DNA of 64,000 nucleotides from contig NZ_QYCN01000003.1 of assembly GCF_003583925.1 (NCBI RefSeq), forward strand, positions 138,001 to 202,000. Direction: 5' to 3'. Shown here one piece after another: positions 24,149 to 33,309 of this stretch (its first letter is position 1; each line of letters opens with the position of its first letter). The notes under the pieces are model-generated. The model saw only the letters and a list, made by a program, of their open reading frames with translations, was not told where the DNA came from and searched no databases. Position numbers and translations under genes: made by a program. The stretch comes from Hymenobacter rubripertinctus (GTDB lineage: Bacteria; Bacteroidota; Bacteroidia; Cytophagales; Hymenobacteraceae).

Positions 24149-24183
24149 CAAAGGTAAGCACATAAGGCCTTCGTGCGCAAAAA
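24149..24183 (-). promoter_or_regulatory. -33/-7 promoter of Fur-family gene
   Basis: Minus-strand TACCTTTG at 24149-24156, with TTTTTG at 24178-24183 about 21 bases upstream. This matches the Bacteroidetes -33/-7 layout, 19 bases before the GTG start. Confidence 0.6.
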
Positions 24184-24246
24184 TGTTTCCCGGCCGGCCG
24201 GAATGCGTGATTTTCTGGTGGGAAGCGCGGGGCGGGTTAAATAAAA

Positions 24247-24355
24247 CCGTCTGTCATCCTGAGCGCAGCGAAGGACCTTATCCCGCGTGAACGAGTCGTT
24301 GTTACGGTCATTCACGGGTAATAAGGTCCTTCGCTCCGCTCAGGATGACAGACGG
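24247..24355. repeat. intergenic palindrome, GTCATCCTGAGCG variant
   Basis: Arms CCGTCTGTCATCCTGAGCG and CGCTCAGGATGACAGACGG at the tips, with AAGGACCTTAT / ATAAGGTCCTT and CGTGA / TCACG inside. It lies between the Fur-family and enoyl-CoA hydratase genes. Same design as 1269-1382 with different words. Confidence 0.88.
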
Positions 24356-24376
24356 TTCCGGACGGCTTTCCCGTTC

Positions 24377-25156
24377 TTACTTGCCCTTGAAATCGGGCTT
24401 GCGCTTCTCCACGAAGGCGGCCATGCCTTCCTTCTGGTCCTCGGAGGCGAAGGTCATGTAGAAGTTTTTGCGCTCGAAGTGCAGGCCTTCATCGAGGTGG
24501 GTTTCGAAGGCGCGGTTGATGGACTCCTTGGCCAGCCGGGCCGCTACCGGCGACATCTGGGCGATGCTGTGGGCCAGGCGGAAGGCTTCTTCCAGGAACT
24601 GGCCCACCGGAACCACCCGGTTCACGAGGCCGTGCTGGGCTGCTTCCCGGGCCGAAATCGACTGGCCGGTGAGCACCATTTCCATGGCCCGGGCCTTGCC
24701 GATGGCCCGCGTCAGGCGCTGGGTGCCGCCCGCGCCCGGCATGGTGCCAAGGCGAATTTCGGGCTGCCCGAACTGGGCCGTTTCCGAGGCCACAATCAGG
24801 TCGCACGTCATGGCCAGCTCGCAGCCCCCGCCCAGGGCAAAGCCCGAAACGGCGGCAATCAGCGGCTTGGTAGTGCGCCGGATCTGGTCCCAGATGCTGA
24901 ACTGGTCGATCAGCAGCATATCAATGGCGGTGCGCCCGGCCATCTGCTTGATGTCGGCGCCGGCGGCAAAGGCCCGCTCGCTGCCCGCCAGCACAATCAC
25001 GCGCACTTCGGGGTTCTGGTCGAGCGCCTTGAGGGCGGCGGCTACTTCCTGCATGAGTTGCAGGTTGAGGGCATTGAGCTCCTTGGGCCGGTTGAGCTGA
25101 ATCAGGGCCACCTGGGGCCGGGCCTGGGGCGTTACGAGGATGAATTCGGGAGTCAT
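24377..25156 (-). CDS. enoyl-CoA hydratase/isomerase family protein
   Basis: Crotonase-fold enzyme of 259 residues, expected to hydrate trans-2-enoyl-CoA in fatty acid or amino acid breakdown. ERAFAAGADIKQM forms the CoA/oxyanion site. The two catalytic glutamates are in FALGGGCELAMTCDL and in FGQPEIRLGTMPGAGGTQRL, as in true hydratases. The C-terminal helices (SINRAFETHLDEGLHFERKN, FVEKRKPDF) are typical. No other beta-oxidation genes are adjacent, so the pathway is not fixed by context. Confidence 0.92.
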   Translation of the reverse strand: MTPEFILVTPQARPQVALIQLNRPKELNALNLQLMQEVAAALKALDQNPEVRVIVLAGSERAFAAGADIKQMAGRTAIDMLLIDQFSIWDQIRRTTKPLIAAVSGFALGGGCELAMTCDLIVASETAQFGQPEIRLGTMPGAGGTQRLTRAIGKARAMEMVLTGQSISAREAAQHGLVNRVVPVGQFLEEAFRLAHSIAQMSPVAARLAKESINRAFETHLDEGLHFERKNFYMTFASEDQKEGMAAFVEKRKPDFKGK

Positions 25157-25308
25157 AAGTAGGGGGGGAATCGGGTGGGGGAATGCCGGGGCGCACTTGC
25201 GCGGCGCGGCGTCGATAGGCCAGGGTGGGTGAATGCCGGGCCGCGCAGGTGCGCCTGCGTGAGCCGTGCAGCGCCGAGCCGCAAAGATGCGTCGCTACGC
25301 CCAAACCA

Positions 25309-26568
25309 TCAACCCGCCCCGCCCCGGCACACGAACTGAAACGTCTGGCGGGTGCGCTGCTCCAGCAGCAACTCCCGGCCCGCAGTAAGGCGCCGGATGC
25401 TGGCCGCGTCGTAGTTCTTGATGGTGTAGAGCTCCAGGCCGGTGTTGTAGTGAATCGTGAACTGCCCGCGCAGCAGTTCCAGCAGCCGCTGGAGGCGGTA
25501 GGCCGAAAAATCGGTGCAGACCGAGAAGCTGATGGCCGAGTTCTGCATAAGCCGGATTTTGAGCCGCACCTGGGCCAGCGCCCCAAAGATGACTTCCAGG
25601 TTTTCCTCCGAAATGAAGTCCAGCTCCTTCGACTCGAAAGACACCAGGCACTGCTCGGTTTTGCGGATGAACGCGGGCACCAGCAGCCCGTGGCGGCAGT
25701 CGTGGATGCGCGTTCCTTCCGCGTCGGGCTCCAGAAACGACTTAACCAGCAGCGGAATGCCGCGTACGGCCAGGGGCTTAATGGTTTTGGGGTGAATGAC
25801 GGAGGCCCCGTAGTAGGCCATTTCGATGGTTTCCTGGTAGCTGATTTCCGGGTAGCGTACCGTGTCAGGAAAAATCTTGGGGTCGGCGTTGAGCAGGCCC
25901 GCCACGTCCTTCCAGATCGTCACCGACCCGGCCCCCAGGCAGTAAGCCAGAATGGCAGCCGTAAAATCGGAGCCCTCCCGGCCCAGCGTAGTGGTAGCGC
26001 CGCTGGCCGTGCCGCCCACGAAGCCCTGCGTCACTACCGGCCCCTCGGCCAGCACCGCCGCCGGCAGGGCCGCCCGCAGCAGCCGCTCGGTGGTGGGCCA
26101 GTCCAGGCGGCCCTCGCGCCAGGTGTGGTCGGTGCGGATCAGGGGGCGGCAGTCGAGCCACCGGGCTTGGAGTGCGCCCGCCACGATGCGCGTCGCCAGC
26201 AACTCGCCGAAGCTCACCACCTGGTCGTACTGCCTGTCGAAGTCGGCGGGCAGCAGAGTGGCCAGCCGGTCCTCAAGCTGGGTGAGCAGGTCGGTGAGCA
26301 GGTCGGCAGCCAGGGCCAGGTCAGCGGCCACGGCCTGGTGGAAGGCCCCCAGGCGGGCCAGCGGGGCCGCGTAGTCCTGGCCGGCGTGGGCCAGCTGGTA
26401 GAGCTCCTCCAGGGCGTTGGTGGTCTTGCCCATCGCCGACACCACGACCACCAGTGGCCCCGGTCCGCCGTACGCCCGCACGATGCGCGAGAGGTTGCGA
26501 ATTGCGGCCGCGTCCTTCACCGACGCGCCGCCAAACTTGTAAATCCGAAGGGACTGCGCTTGCTGCAT
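25309..26568 (-). CDS. aspartate kinase
   Basis: Monofunctional aspartokinase of 419 residues, catalysing the first step to lysine, threonine and methionine. KFGGAS at 11-16 is the ATP-binding signature. VSFGELLATRI and GREGSDFTAAILAYCLGA form the substrate and kinase sites. The C-terminal part (about 300-419) contains ACT-like regulatory sequence (CLVSFESKELDFISEENL), so feedback control by an amino acid is likely. The ATG at 26568 lies five bases after a TACATTTG box, suggesting a very short or absent leader. It is divergent from fbp. Confidence 0.92.
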   Translation of the reverse strand: MQQAQSLRIYKFGGASVKDAAAIRNLSRIVRAYGGPGPLVVVVSAMGKTTNALEELYQLAHAGQDYAAPLARLGAFHQAVAADLALAADLLTDLLTQLEDRLATLLPADFDRQYDQVVSFGELLATRIVAGALQARWLDCRPLIRTDHTWREGRLDWPTTERLLRAALPAAVLAEGPVVTQGFVGGTASGATTTLGREGSDFTAAILAYCLGAGSVTIWKDVAGLLNADPKIFPDTVRYPEISYQETIEMAYYGASVIHPKTIKPLAVRGIPLLVKSFLEPDAEGTRIHDCRHGLLVPAFIRKTEQCLVSFESKELDFISEENLEVIFGALAQVRLKIRLMQNSAISFSVCTDFSAYRLQRLLELLRGQFTIHYNTGLELYTIKNYDAASIRRLTAGRELLLEQRTRQTFQFVCRGGAG

Positions 26569-26573
26569 GGCCC

Positions 26574-26581
26574 CAAATGTA
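26574..26581 (-). promoter_or_regulatory. -7 box abutting aspartate kinase start
   Basis: TACATTTG on the minus strand, five bases before the ATG; fits TAnnTTTG. Its position implies a leaderless or near-leaderless transcript. Confidence 0.45.
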
Positions 26582-26726
26582 GGGCCAAGTGGCGCTTGCT
26601 CCCTACTTCGGCCCGGCCCGGTTCCCAAACGATACCGTAAAAACCTGAGCGAAATTTCGCCGGGGCTCCCGCGAATTGGTTACTTTTGGTCTTTCCCACC
26701 CCGTATCTTACCACCCTCCTCACTCT

Positions 26727-27770
26727 ATGACTAATCACGACAAGCTGGCGCTGCCCGTAGGTACTACCCTCGACCGCTTCATCATGCGCAAGCAGGAAGA
26801 CTTCCCCTACGCCACCGGGGAGCTAAGCCAACTGCTGCGCGATATTGCCCTGGCGGCCAAAATCGTGAACCGCGAAATCAACCGCTCCGGCCTCATCGAC
26901 ATTGCCGGGGCCTACGGCAACCGCAATGTGCAGGGCGAGGACCAGCAGAAGCTCGACGTGATTGCCAACATCCGCTTTATCCGGGCCCTGCGCAACGGGG
27001 GCGAGGTGTGCACCATCATTTCGGAGGAAGACGACGAGATGATCCAGACCGGCAACGTGCAGGGCAAGTACGTGGTAGCCATCGACCCGCTCGACGGCTC
27101 CAGCAACATTGATGTGAACGTGAGCATCGGCACGATCTTCAGCATCTACCGCCGCGTTTCGCCGACCGGCAGCGAGGGAACGGCCCAGGACTGCCTCCAG
27201 ACGGGTACCCACCAGGTGGCAGCCGGCTACGTAATTTATGGCTCCAGCACCATGATGGTGTACACCACCGGCAACGGCGTGAACGGGTTCACCTACGAGC
27301 CTTCCCTGGGGGAATTTTTCTTGTCCCACCCCAACATCCAGACGCCCCCCTCGGGCACGGTCTACTCCGTCAATGAGGGGCTGTCGGAGTCGTTTACCGA
27401 GGGCATGAAAGGCTTCGTGGCCCATTGCAAAGAGCAAAACTACTCGGCCCGTTACATTGGCTCGCTGGTGGCCGACTTCCACCGCAACCTGCTCAAGGGC
27501 GGTATCTATATGTACCCGGCTTCCAAGAAATCCCCCAAGGGCAAACTGCGCCTCATGTACGAGTGCAACCCGCTGGCGTTCATCGTGGAGCAGGCCGGAG
27601 GCAAATCCAGCGACGGCCGCCGCCGCACCCTGGAGCTGGAACCTACCGAAATGCACGAGCGCTGCCCGGTGTTCATCGGCTCACCGGAGCTGGTCAACAA
27701 GGTAGAGGAGTTCCTGGCGGCCGATTTCGCCCGGGCCGCCGTGCTCAACGGCGAGCAGGAAAGCCGCTAG
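26727..27770 (+). CDS. fbp: class I fructose-1,6-bisphosphatase
   Basis: Gluconeogenic phosphatase of 347 residues converting fructose 1,6-bisphosphate to fructose 6-phosphate. Metal ligands are visible in SEEDDE (99-104) and [10 protein letters not shown] (120-129); the substrate site is in [20 protein letters not shown], and the C-terminal family motif is [20 protein letters not shown]. Length and order match FBPase class I. A TACTTTTG box at 26681-26688 precedes the gene and an extremely long terminator follows. It is divergent from the aspartate kinase gene. Confidence 0.96.
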   Translation: MTNHDKLALPVGTTLDRFIMRKQEDFPYATGELSQLLRDIALAAKIVNREINRSGLIDIAGAYGNRNVQGEDQQKLDVIANIRFIRALRNGGEVCTIISEEDDEMIQTGNVQGKYVVAIDPLDGSSNIDVNVSIGTIFSIYRRVSPTGSEGTAQDCLQTGTHQVAAGYVIYGSSTMMVYTTGNGVNGFTYEPSLGEFFLSHPNIQTPPSGTVYSVNEGLSESFTEGMKGFVAHCKEQNYSARYIGSLVADFHRNLLKGGIYMYPASKKSPKGKLRLMYECNPLAFIVEQAGGKSSDGRRRTLELEPTEMHERCPVFIGSPELVNKVEEFLAADFARAAVLNGEQESR

Positions 27771-27827
27771 TGGCTGCCTAACGCCTGTACCGCCCAAGTC
27801 CATTTTGCGGAACGGGTGGTGCTTCTC

Positions 27828-27873
27828 CCCAACAAGAACGGGCGGCCCATCTGGGCCGCCCGTTCTTGTTGGG
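27828..27873. terminator. 22-bp perfect terminator stem
   Basis: CCCAACAAGAACGGGCGGCC pairs perfectly with its complement across a two-base loop. It lies between convergent fbp and the DUF5606 gene. Confidence 0.88.
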
Positions 27874-27893
27874 AAGGGAAACGAAGAAGAACG

Positions 27894-28505
27894 CTATTCG
27901 GCCTTCTTCTTGGTCGTTTTCTTAACCGGTTTGGCGTCGGCAGCTTCGGGGTTGCCGGCGGCATTGGTTTCCTCAGCGGCCGGAATAATGCCAGCCGTAC
28001 TCATGGCCTCATCAGCACCGGGCTCGTCCGCCTGAACGGCTTTCTTCGGGGCGGCTTTCTTCGGGGCGGCGGCGGCATCGGTGGGGGCGTCGGCCTCATC
28101 GGGGGCCGGGGCCTGGTAATCCAGGGCCTTGCTCACCACGTGGTACCACTGCACCAGCTTTTTGATGTCGGACAGGTACACCCGCTCCCGGTCGTAGTCG
28201 GGCATGATGCCTTCCATGAGGGCCGTCAGCTCGCGCTCATCCGATTTGTGGGTCAGGGCCAGGCCGGAGCCATGCTGCTGCTGAATCCGGTCGAATACCT
28301 CGCTGAGCGGCACCGTCTGGTCGTAGTCCTGGGTATAGATGGAAATTTCCTGGAGCAGCGACACCTTGTTGCGGGCCGAAGCCACGGAACGGGTGCCCTT
28401 CTCGTCGAGGGCTTCGATGATAACACCGGCGCGGGTGGGTTTCACGAGGCGGTACAGACCGGGCATTCCGCTGATGGCGGCAATTTCCTTCAGGTCGTAG
28501 GGCAT
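27894..28505 (-). CDS. DUF5606 family protein
   Basis: Protein of 203 residues. The N-terminal 130 residues (MPYDLKEIAAISGMPGLYRL, then VIIEALDEKGTRSV and LLQEISIYT) match the Bacteroidota-specific DUF5606 family with its small beta-barrel-like start. The C-terminal 70 residues are a disordered Ala/Pro/Lys/Asp tail ending KKTTKKKAE. No enzymatic motif is seen; its role is unknown. It is the downstream member of a minus-strand group with a TonB-domain protein and EngB. Confidence 0.85.
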   Translation of the reverse strand: MPYDLKEIAAISGMPGLYRLVKPTRAGVIIEALDEKGTRSVASARNKVSLLQEISIYTQDYDQTVPLSEVFDRIQQQHGSGLALTHKSDERELTALMEGIMPDYDRERVYLSDIKKLVQWYHVVSKALDYQAPAPDEADAPTDAAAAPKKAAPKKAVQADEPGADEAMSTAGIIPAAEETNAAGNPEAADAKPVKKTTKKKAE

Positions 28506-28591
28506 AGGAAGAAAGCAGTGGTTGGAAAGAACGAAGGTACGGAGCCGGAACGGCTTTGGCTACCAGGCCGGCGCGCGCGACTAAAGCGCCG

Positions 28592-29026
28592 CTAAAGCTT
28601 GAAGGCGATGGGCAGGCTGGTAAGGATGGCGTAATCGGGCTTGTTGAATTTGAGCAGCCGCACCACGCGCAGGGCCTCCTCGCCGCAGCCGCCGCCAATC
28701 TGCTTCACCAGCTTCACCCCCGACATGGTGCCGTCCGTATTCAGGGTGAAACTCACAATGCACTGGCCCTGAATACGGTTGCGCCGCGCCATAACGGGGT
28801 ACTTGAGCTCCTCATTGATGAAGGCATACATGGCGTCCTGGCCGCCCTCGTAATACTCGGCTATCGGAATGGTTTTACCGGCTTTGGGGCCTTCCTGAGC
28901 CGCCTCGTCTTCAGCGGCTTCCGGAGCGGGGGCGTCGGTTTTTATCTTGATCTTGGTTTTCTGGGCCACGGCCGAGCCGGAGGCGGCCAACAGGGCGAAG
29001 CTGAGGAGAAGAACAGTTTTTTTCAT
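28592..29026 (-). CDS. secreted TonB C-terminal domain protein
   Basis: Protein of 144 residues: signal peptide MKKTVLLLSFALLAASGSAVA, a short Ala/Glu-rich linker, then a TonB C-terminal domain from about 60. YPVMARRNRIQGQCIVSFTL is the TonB_C signature, followed by DGTMSGVKLVKQIGGGCGEEALRVV. It lacks the membrane anchor and proline region of a real TonB, so it is one of the stand-alone periplasmic TonB-box proteins common in Bacteroidota. The ATG at 29026 gives the signal peptide. Confidence 0.85.
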   Translation of the reverse strand: MKKTVLLLSFALLAASGSAVAQKTKIKIKTDAPAPEAAEDEAAQEGPKAGKTIPIAEYYEGGQDAMYAFINEELKYPVMARRNRIQGQCIVSFTLNTDGTMSGVKLVKQIGGGCGEEALRVVRLLKFNKPDYAILTSLPIAFKL

Positions 29027-29101
29027 GGGGAGCAGCAGTGATACGTAGCAGGAACAGAAGACGGGAAAATCCCGGCTCAGCCACACAAGAACGAAGCCAA
29101 T

Positions 29102-29719
29102 TTACGCATTGTCGGGAGCCTGGGCGATTTGCTGGTTGATTTCCTGGATGAACTCCAGCACGGCCTCCCGGCCCGTTTTCTGCTCGGCCGACGTCACGAA
29201 GTGGCGCGGCAGCTCGTCCCAGGTTTCCTGCATTTTCTCCAGATACTGCACCACATTCTGCGTGGTGCGCGAGCCCGACTGTTTATCGGCTTTGGTAAAT
29301 ACCATCACGAACGGAATTCCCTCACTGCCTAATTGTTCCATAAATTCCAGGTCGGCCGCCTGGGGCGAATGACGCGAGTCGACCAGAACAAATACGCACG
29401 TCAGGTTCTCCCGCTTGCGCAAATAATAATTAATCATGCGCGCCCATTTTATCCGGGCATCCTTGCTGATCTTGGCGTAGCCATAGCCGGGTAAATCAAC
29501 CAGATACCAATTATTGTTGACAATAAAGTGGTTGATTAGCTGGGTTTTACCGGGTTGGGAAGATGTTTTGGCCAACCCATTCTGGTTGGTGAGCATATTA
29601 ATGAGGGAAGACTTGCCCACGTTGGAACGCCCGATAAAGGCGTATTCCGGCAACGTAGGGGGGGGGCATTCCTCCACCCGGGAATTACTCATCAAAAACT
29701 TCGCGTCCTGAATATGCAT
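29102..29719 (-). CDS. engB: ribosome biogenesis GTP-binding protein EngB/YsxC
   Basis: Essential-type TRAFAC GTPase of 205 residues for 50S assembly. G1 is GRSNVGKSS (30-38), G2 lies around TSSQPGKTQ, G3 is DLPGYGYAK, G4 is TKAD, and G5 is in the TSAEQKTG region. The start MHIQDAKFLMSNSRVEECP is typical for the family. A TACCTTTG box lies 22 bases upstream of the ATG. Confidence 0.96.
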   Translation of the reverse strand: MHIQDAKFLMSNSRVEECPPPTLPEYAFIGRSNVGKSSLINMLTNQNGLAKTSSQPGKTQLINHFIVNNNWYLVDLPGYGYAKISKDARIKWARMINYYLRKRENLTCVFVLVDSRHSPQAADLEFMEQLGSEGIPFVMVFTKADKQSGSRTTQNVVQYLEKMQETWDELPRHFVTSAEQKTGREAVLEFIQEINQQIAQAPDNA

Positions 29720-29741
29720 GTTGTCAAGCTAAACTGAGCAG

Positions 29742-29749
29742 CAAAGGTA
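29742..29749 (-). promoter_or_regulatory. -7 promoter box of engB
   Basis: TACCTTTG on the minus strand, 22 bases before the engB start. Confidence 0.5.
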
Positions 29750-29797
29750 GATATTCGGCGGGTGAGGTTGGAAATCATGATTTTTTGAAGAAAAACC

Positions 29798-29826
29798 TTG
29801 CGGTTTACGGAGGCGAGCTATATTTG
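29798..29826 (+). promoter_or_regulatory. -33/-7 promoter, distal, upstream of OmpA-family gene
   Basis: TTG at 29798-29800, 18 bases, then TATATTTG at 29819-29826. This is the best match to the Bacteroidetes sigma-ABfr consensus in the window. It lies 351 bases before the OmpA-family start, so it would make a long leader or a separate small RNA. Confidence 0.6.
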
Positions 29827-29952
29827 TGCGTCTGGTTCGGGCGGCAAAAGAGCACGAACCCCCGCGAGTCAGCCTTTCTTTCAGTACCCCCGATGGGCTA
29901 TCTCACCCGTTTTACCAAATTGGATGCGACTAAGTCCGTATTATAAAAGTTC

Positions 29953-29960
29953 TATCTTTG
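29953..29960 (+). promoter_or_regulatory. -7 promoter box, proximal, upstream of OmpA-family gene
   Basis: TATCTTTG in an AT-rich setting, 217 bases before the start codon. With the distal promoter it shows that the 458-base gap 29720-30177 is regulatory; no other gene was seen in it. Confidence 0.5.
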
Positions 29961-30177
29961 CTCGCTAAATCCCCTGCTTCAGGTTGGTAATTCCGGTTCG
30001 GAACCAGAAGGAAAACGTCCTTTTTTCGCGTTGTGCCTTCGGTTTTTGCGCGGTCTAGCTCAACCCTGAAGCGGGTTTTCAGTATAAGAGGCAACTCTCA
30101 AAAACTAGCCCGCGCAACTGGCGTCCGGTGCTTCTTTTCCTCCTTTGCAACTCCTTATTTCCCTAACCCCTCCAACA

Positions 30178-32451
30178 ATGGACAACTTAGTCAGAAGGTT
30201 ATTGAAAGCCTCGTGCGCCTTCGCGCTTACGGCTGCTATGGCCCAGCCTGCCCTGGCTCAGAGCACTCGCCAGCAGCTAAAAACGGCCAACAAGTTCTTT
30301 GGACAAGAGAATTACCGCGCTTCATTACCGTTCTACGAACAGGTGCTGGCTAAAGACCCCAACAACGCTCAGGCATTGTTCCGGGCCGGTATTGCCTATA
30401 TGTCATTCGACAAAGAAAAAGCCAGCGACTATATCTACAAGGCCCAGCGCCTGAAGAAGAACGTGTCCAAGGACGTGGAGTATTGGTTGGGCCGGGTGGA
30501 TCACCTGAACTACAACTTCGACGAAGCCATTACGCACTTCCAGGCCTACAACGCCTCGCTTAAAAGCAAGGATTCCCGCAAGAAGGAACTGGCCCAGTTG
30601 ATCCAGCACAGCAAGAATGCCAAGGTGCAGTTCAACAGCCCCAAGGACATTTTTGTAAAAAACCTGGGGCCGACGATTAATACCCAATGGTCGGAGCACA
30701 GCCCGGTAATCTCCAACGACGATAAAGTCCTGCTCTTTACTTCCCGCTCCGACAACATGAGCAATGCCCCGGCCGTGAGTGCCGATGGCAAAACCAAGGA
30801 CAAGAACAAGATTGCCGCCGACGGGCAGTACTACGAAAACATCTACGAGGCCACGCGCATCGACGATGAGAACTGGGAGAAGCCCCGTTCGCTGAGCGGC
30901 GTGCTCAACGGCAAAGGGCACGATGCCTCCATTCAGGTGTTCGACAACGACACCAAACTGCTCATGTACCGCAACGACGAAAACGGGGACATCCTGTATT
31001 CGGAGAAGTCGGGGGCAGACTGGACGGACCCGAAAAAGCTGAACAAGAACATCAACACACCAGCGTTTGAATCCGACGCCTACATTACGCCCAATGGCCT
31101 GACGATTTACTTCTCGACCAGCAAGTACTCGGAAGACAACACGCTCGACATTTACTACTCCACCCGCGTACCCGGCGGCGACTGGGGACCGGCCAAAAGC
31201 ATCGGCTCGGCCATTAACACGGCCTACGACGATGATAGCCCGTACCTGAGCCGGGATGGCAAAACGATGTACTTCTCGTCGCGCGGCCACAACACGATGG
31301 GCGGCTACGATATTTTCAAGTCGGAGTACGACTCGGTGGGCCGCAAGTGGGGCCGGGCTGAGAACATGGGCTACCCCATCAACACGCCCGACGATGACAC
31401 GTACTACCGCCTGAGCCCGGATGGTTCGTACGCCTACCTTTCGTCGTACCGCATTGGCGGCTACGGGGAGAAGGACATCTACACCATCAACTACATCAAG
31501 AACGCCATCATCCGGGGCCGCGTGCTTTCGAGCCGCGACAGCACGGCTATTCCCGGCGCGGAACTGGTCTTCAGCGGAACGCAGGCCGACAAAACGGCGC
31601 TGAGCTACCGCGACGTGACCAAGCCCTTCTCGGCCGAATACCAGGTAAACGTGCTCTCGGGCCGGACGTATCAGGTAGCCGTGAGCAAGGACGGGAAGAA
31701 CATCGAAACCCAGGAGTTTGCCGTTCCGATTTCCACGAACGACTCGACGACCATTGAGAAGAATTTCTACGTGGATTACGTCGATCCAGCGGGTCCGGCC
31801 CTGGCTATCAACCCAATTTACTTCGATACCGACAAGTTTAAACTACGGCCGGAGTCGATTACGGAGCTGAACAAAATCACGGAAATCCTGAAGGCTAACC
31901 CCGGCATCAACATCTCGATTGAGGGTAACTGCGACTCGCGGAACACGGATGAGTACAACATCGTACTCGGGCAGAACCGCGCCAACGTAGCGTACAACTT
32001 CCTCAAGAAGGCCGGCATTGCCGAAACCCGGATGGTGACCGTGAGCTACGGCGAGCGTCGTCCGGTAGCCCCGAACGATTCGCCGGAGAACATGCAGCTG
32101 AACCGCCGCACCGACTTCCGCGTGATTGTGAAGGAAGGCGAATCGATGCCGATCATGAACAAGCCGGCTTCCGGAGCAACCAACTCGTCGCCGGCGATGA
32201 AATCGGGCATGGCCCCGATGAATACTGGTACCCGCTCGACGGTTCCGTTGCAGCCCGGCAAGAGCAAAGTGAAGCTCGAAGACGGTACTAAGGTGAAAAC
32301 CAAGGTAGACGAGGACAGCGACAAAGTGAAGGTGAAAACCAAAGGGGCCGACGACTCGAAGAGCAAGACGGTAACCAAGGACGGCACCATCGACGCGAAG
32401 GCGAAAGACGCGGAGGGCAACAAGGTCAAAGTGAAGACTGACAACGACTAA
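30178..32451 (+). CDS. OmpA-family protein with TPR, PD40 propeller and CRD domains (PorE-like)
   Basis: Envelope protein of 757 residues. A signal peptide ends ALAQ; TPR repeats cover about 28-140; PD40/WD40-like propeller blades run about 165-435 (SPVISNDDKVLLFTSRSDN, SPYLSRDGKTMYFSSRGHN); a carboxypeptidase-regulatory-like domain spans about 441-521; and an OmpA peptidoglycan-binding domain spans about 541-655 with IYFDTDKFKLRPES and LGQNRANVAYNFL. This is the domain order of the type IX secretion protein PorE, though other Bacteroidota OmpA proteins share it. The last 60 residues are a Lys/Asp tail with KVK repeats. It probably ties an outer-membrane complex to peptidoglycan. Long leader upstream, terminator downstream. 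Confidence 0.85.
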   Translation: MDNLVRRLLKASCAFALTAAMAQPALAQSTRQQLKTANKFFGQENYRASLPFYEQVLAKDPNNAQALFRAGIAYMSFDKEKASDYIYKAQRLKKNVSKDVEYWLGRVDHLNYNFDEAITHFQAYNASLKSKDSRKKELAQLIQHSKNAKVQFNSPKDIFVKNLGPTINTQWSEHSPVISNDDKVLLFTSRSDNMSNAPAVSADGKTKDKNKIAADGQYYENIYEATRIDDENWEKPRSLSGVLNGKGHDASIQVFDNDTKLLMYRNDENGDILYSEKSGADWTDPKKLNKNINTPAFESDAYITPNGLTIYFSTSKYSEDNTLDIYYSTRVPGGDWGPAKSIGSAINTAYDDDSPYLSRDGKTMYFSSRGHNTMGGYDIFKSEYDSVGRKWGRAENMGYPINTPDDDTYYRLSPDGSYAYLSSYRIGGYGEKDIYTINYIKNAIIRGRVLSSRDSTAIPGAELVFSGTQADKTALSYRDVTKPFSAEYQVNVLSGRTYQVAVSKDGKNIETQEFAVPISTNDSTTIEKNFYVDYVDPAGPALAINPIYFDTDKFKLRPESITELNKITEILKANPGINISIEGNCDSRNTDEYNIVLGQNRANVAYNFLKKAGIAETRMVTVSYGERRPVAPNDSPENMQLNRRTDFRVIVKEGESMPIMNKPASGATNSSPAMKSGMAPMNTGTRSTVPLQPGKSKVKLEDGTKVKTKVDEDSDKVKVKTKGADDSKSKTVTKDGTIDAKAKDAEGNKVKVKTDND

Positions 32452-32469
32452 GCATCGTTGGTCCCCGCT

Positions 32470-32508
32470 AAAAACGGGTCGGGCTCTGTGCCCGACCCGT
32501 TTTTTTTT
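32470..32508 (+). terminator. rho-independent terminator
   Basis: Stem AAAACGGGTCGGGC / GCCCGACCCGTTTT followed by T residues, 18 bases after the OmpA-family stop. Confidence 0.92.
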
Positions 32509-32580
32509 AACTTAATAGCGAGCCGGCCGTTCTATTTGGGCAATTTTACCCGAGATTCCCCGTTCTTCGCTCTCCGCAGT

Positions 32581-33309
32581 ATGTCCGTAGTACCTTACAA
32601 AGACGACGCCGCCGGCAAAAAGTCGCAGGTGGCCCAGATGTTCAACAGCATTGCCGGCAAGTACGATTTCCTGAACCACTTTCTGAGTGCGGGCACGGAC
32701 ATCTACTGGCGGCGCAAGGCCGTGAACGAGCTCCAGCAGCTGCGGCCGGCCCGCATTCTGGATATTGCCACCGGCACGGCCGATTTTGCCATCGAAACGC
32801 TGCGGGCCGCCACCCCCGACGCGCAGATTACGGGCGTTGATATTTCGGAGGGGATGCTGGAGGTGGGGCGGCGCAAGCTGGCCCGCAAAGGGCTGGGCCA
32901 CCGGATTCAGCTCGAACTGGGCGACTCGGAGAATCTGCCCTTCGCCGACAACCACTTCGATGCCGTGACGGCCTCGTTTGGGGTGCGTAACTTTGAGAAC
33001 CTGGAAAAGGGCCTGGCCGAAATGTACCGGGTACTGCGGCCGGGGGGCAAAATGGTGGTCCTGGAATTCTCCAAGCCTACGGCCTTCCCCATGAAGCAGG
33101 CGTATAATTTCTACTTCAAAAACATTCTGCCCGTATTCGGCAAGCTCATTTCCAAGGACCGCGCCGCCTATACCTACCTGCCCGAATCGGTGCAGGCATT
33201 TCCGGACGGTCCGGATTTTTTGGCGATTCTGCGTAAAGTTGGCTTTTCTTCCCCTGCATGGCAACCACTCACCTTCGGCATCAGCTCCATTTACACGGCG
33301 CAAAAATAA
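32581..33309 (+). CDS. ubiE: demethylmenaquinone methyltransferase
   Basis: SAM-dependent C-methyltransferase of 242 residues making menaquinone from demethylmenaquinone. [20 protein letters not shown] is the UbiE/COQ5 signature 1, [11 protein letters not shown] is the SAM-binding motif I, and [20 protein letters not shown] with [14 protein letters not shown] is signature 2. The ATG at 32581 is chosen to match the family's start. Its 3' end overlaps the start of the PorT-like gene by 52 bases in another frame, so the two are probably one operon. Confidence 0.95.
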   Translation: MSVVPYKDDAAGKKSQVAQMFNSIAGKYDFLNHFLSAGTDIYWRRKAVNELQQLRPARILDIATGTADFAIETLRAATPDAQITGVDISEGMLEVGRRKLARKGLGHRIQLELGDSENLPFADNHFDAVTASFGVRNFENLEKGLAEMYRVLRPGGKMVVLEFSKPTAFPMKQAYNFYFKNILPVFGKLISKDRAAYTYLPESVQAFPDGPDFLAILRKVGFSSPAWQPLTFGISSIYTAQK

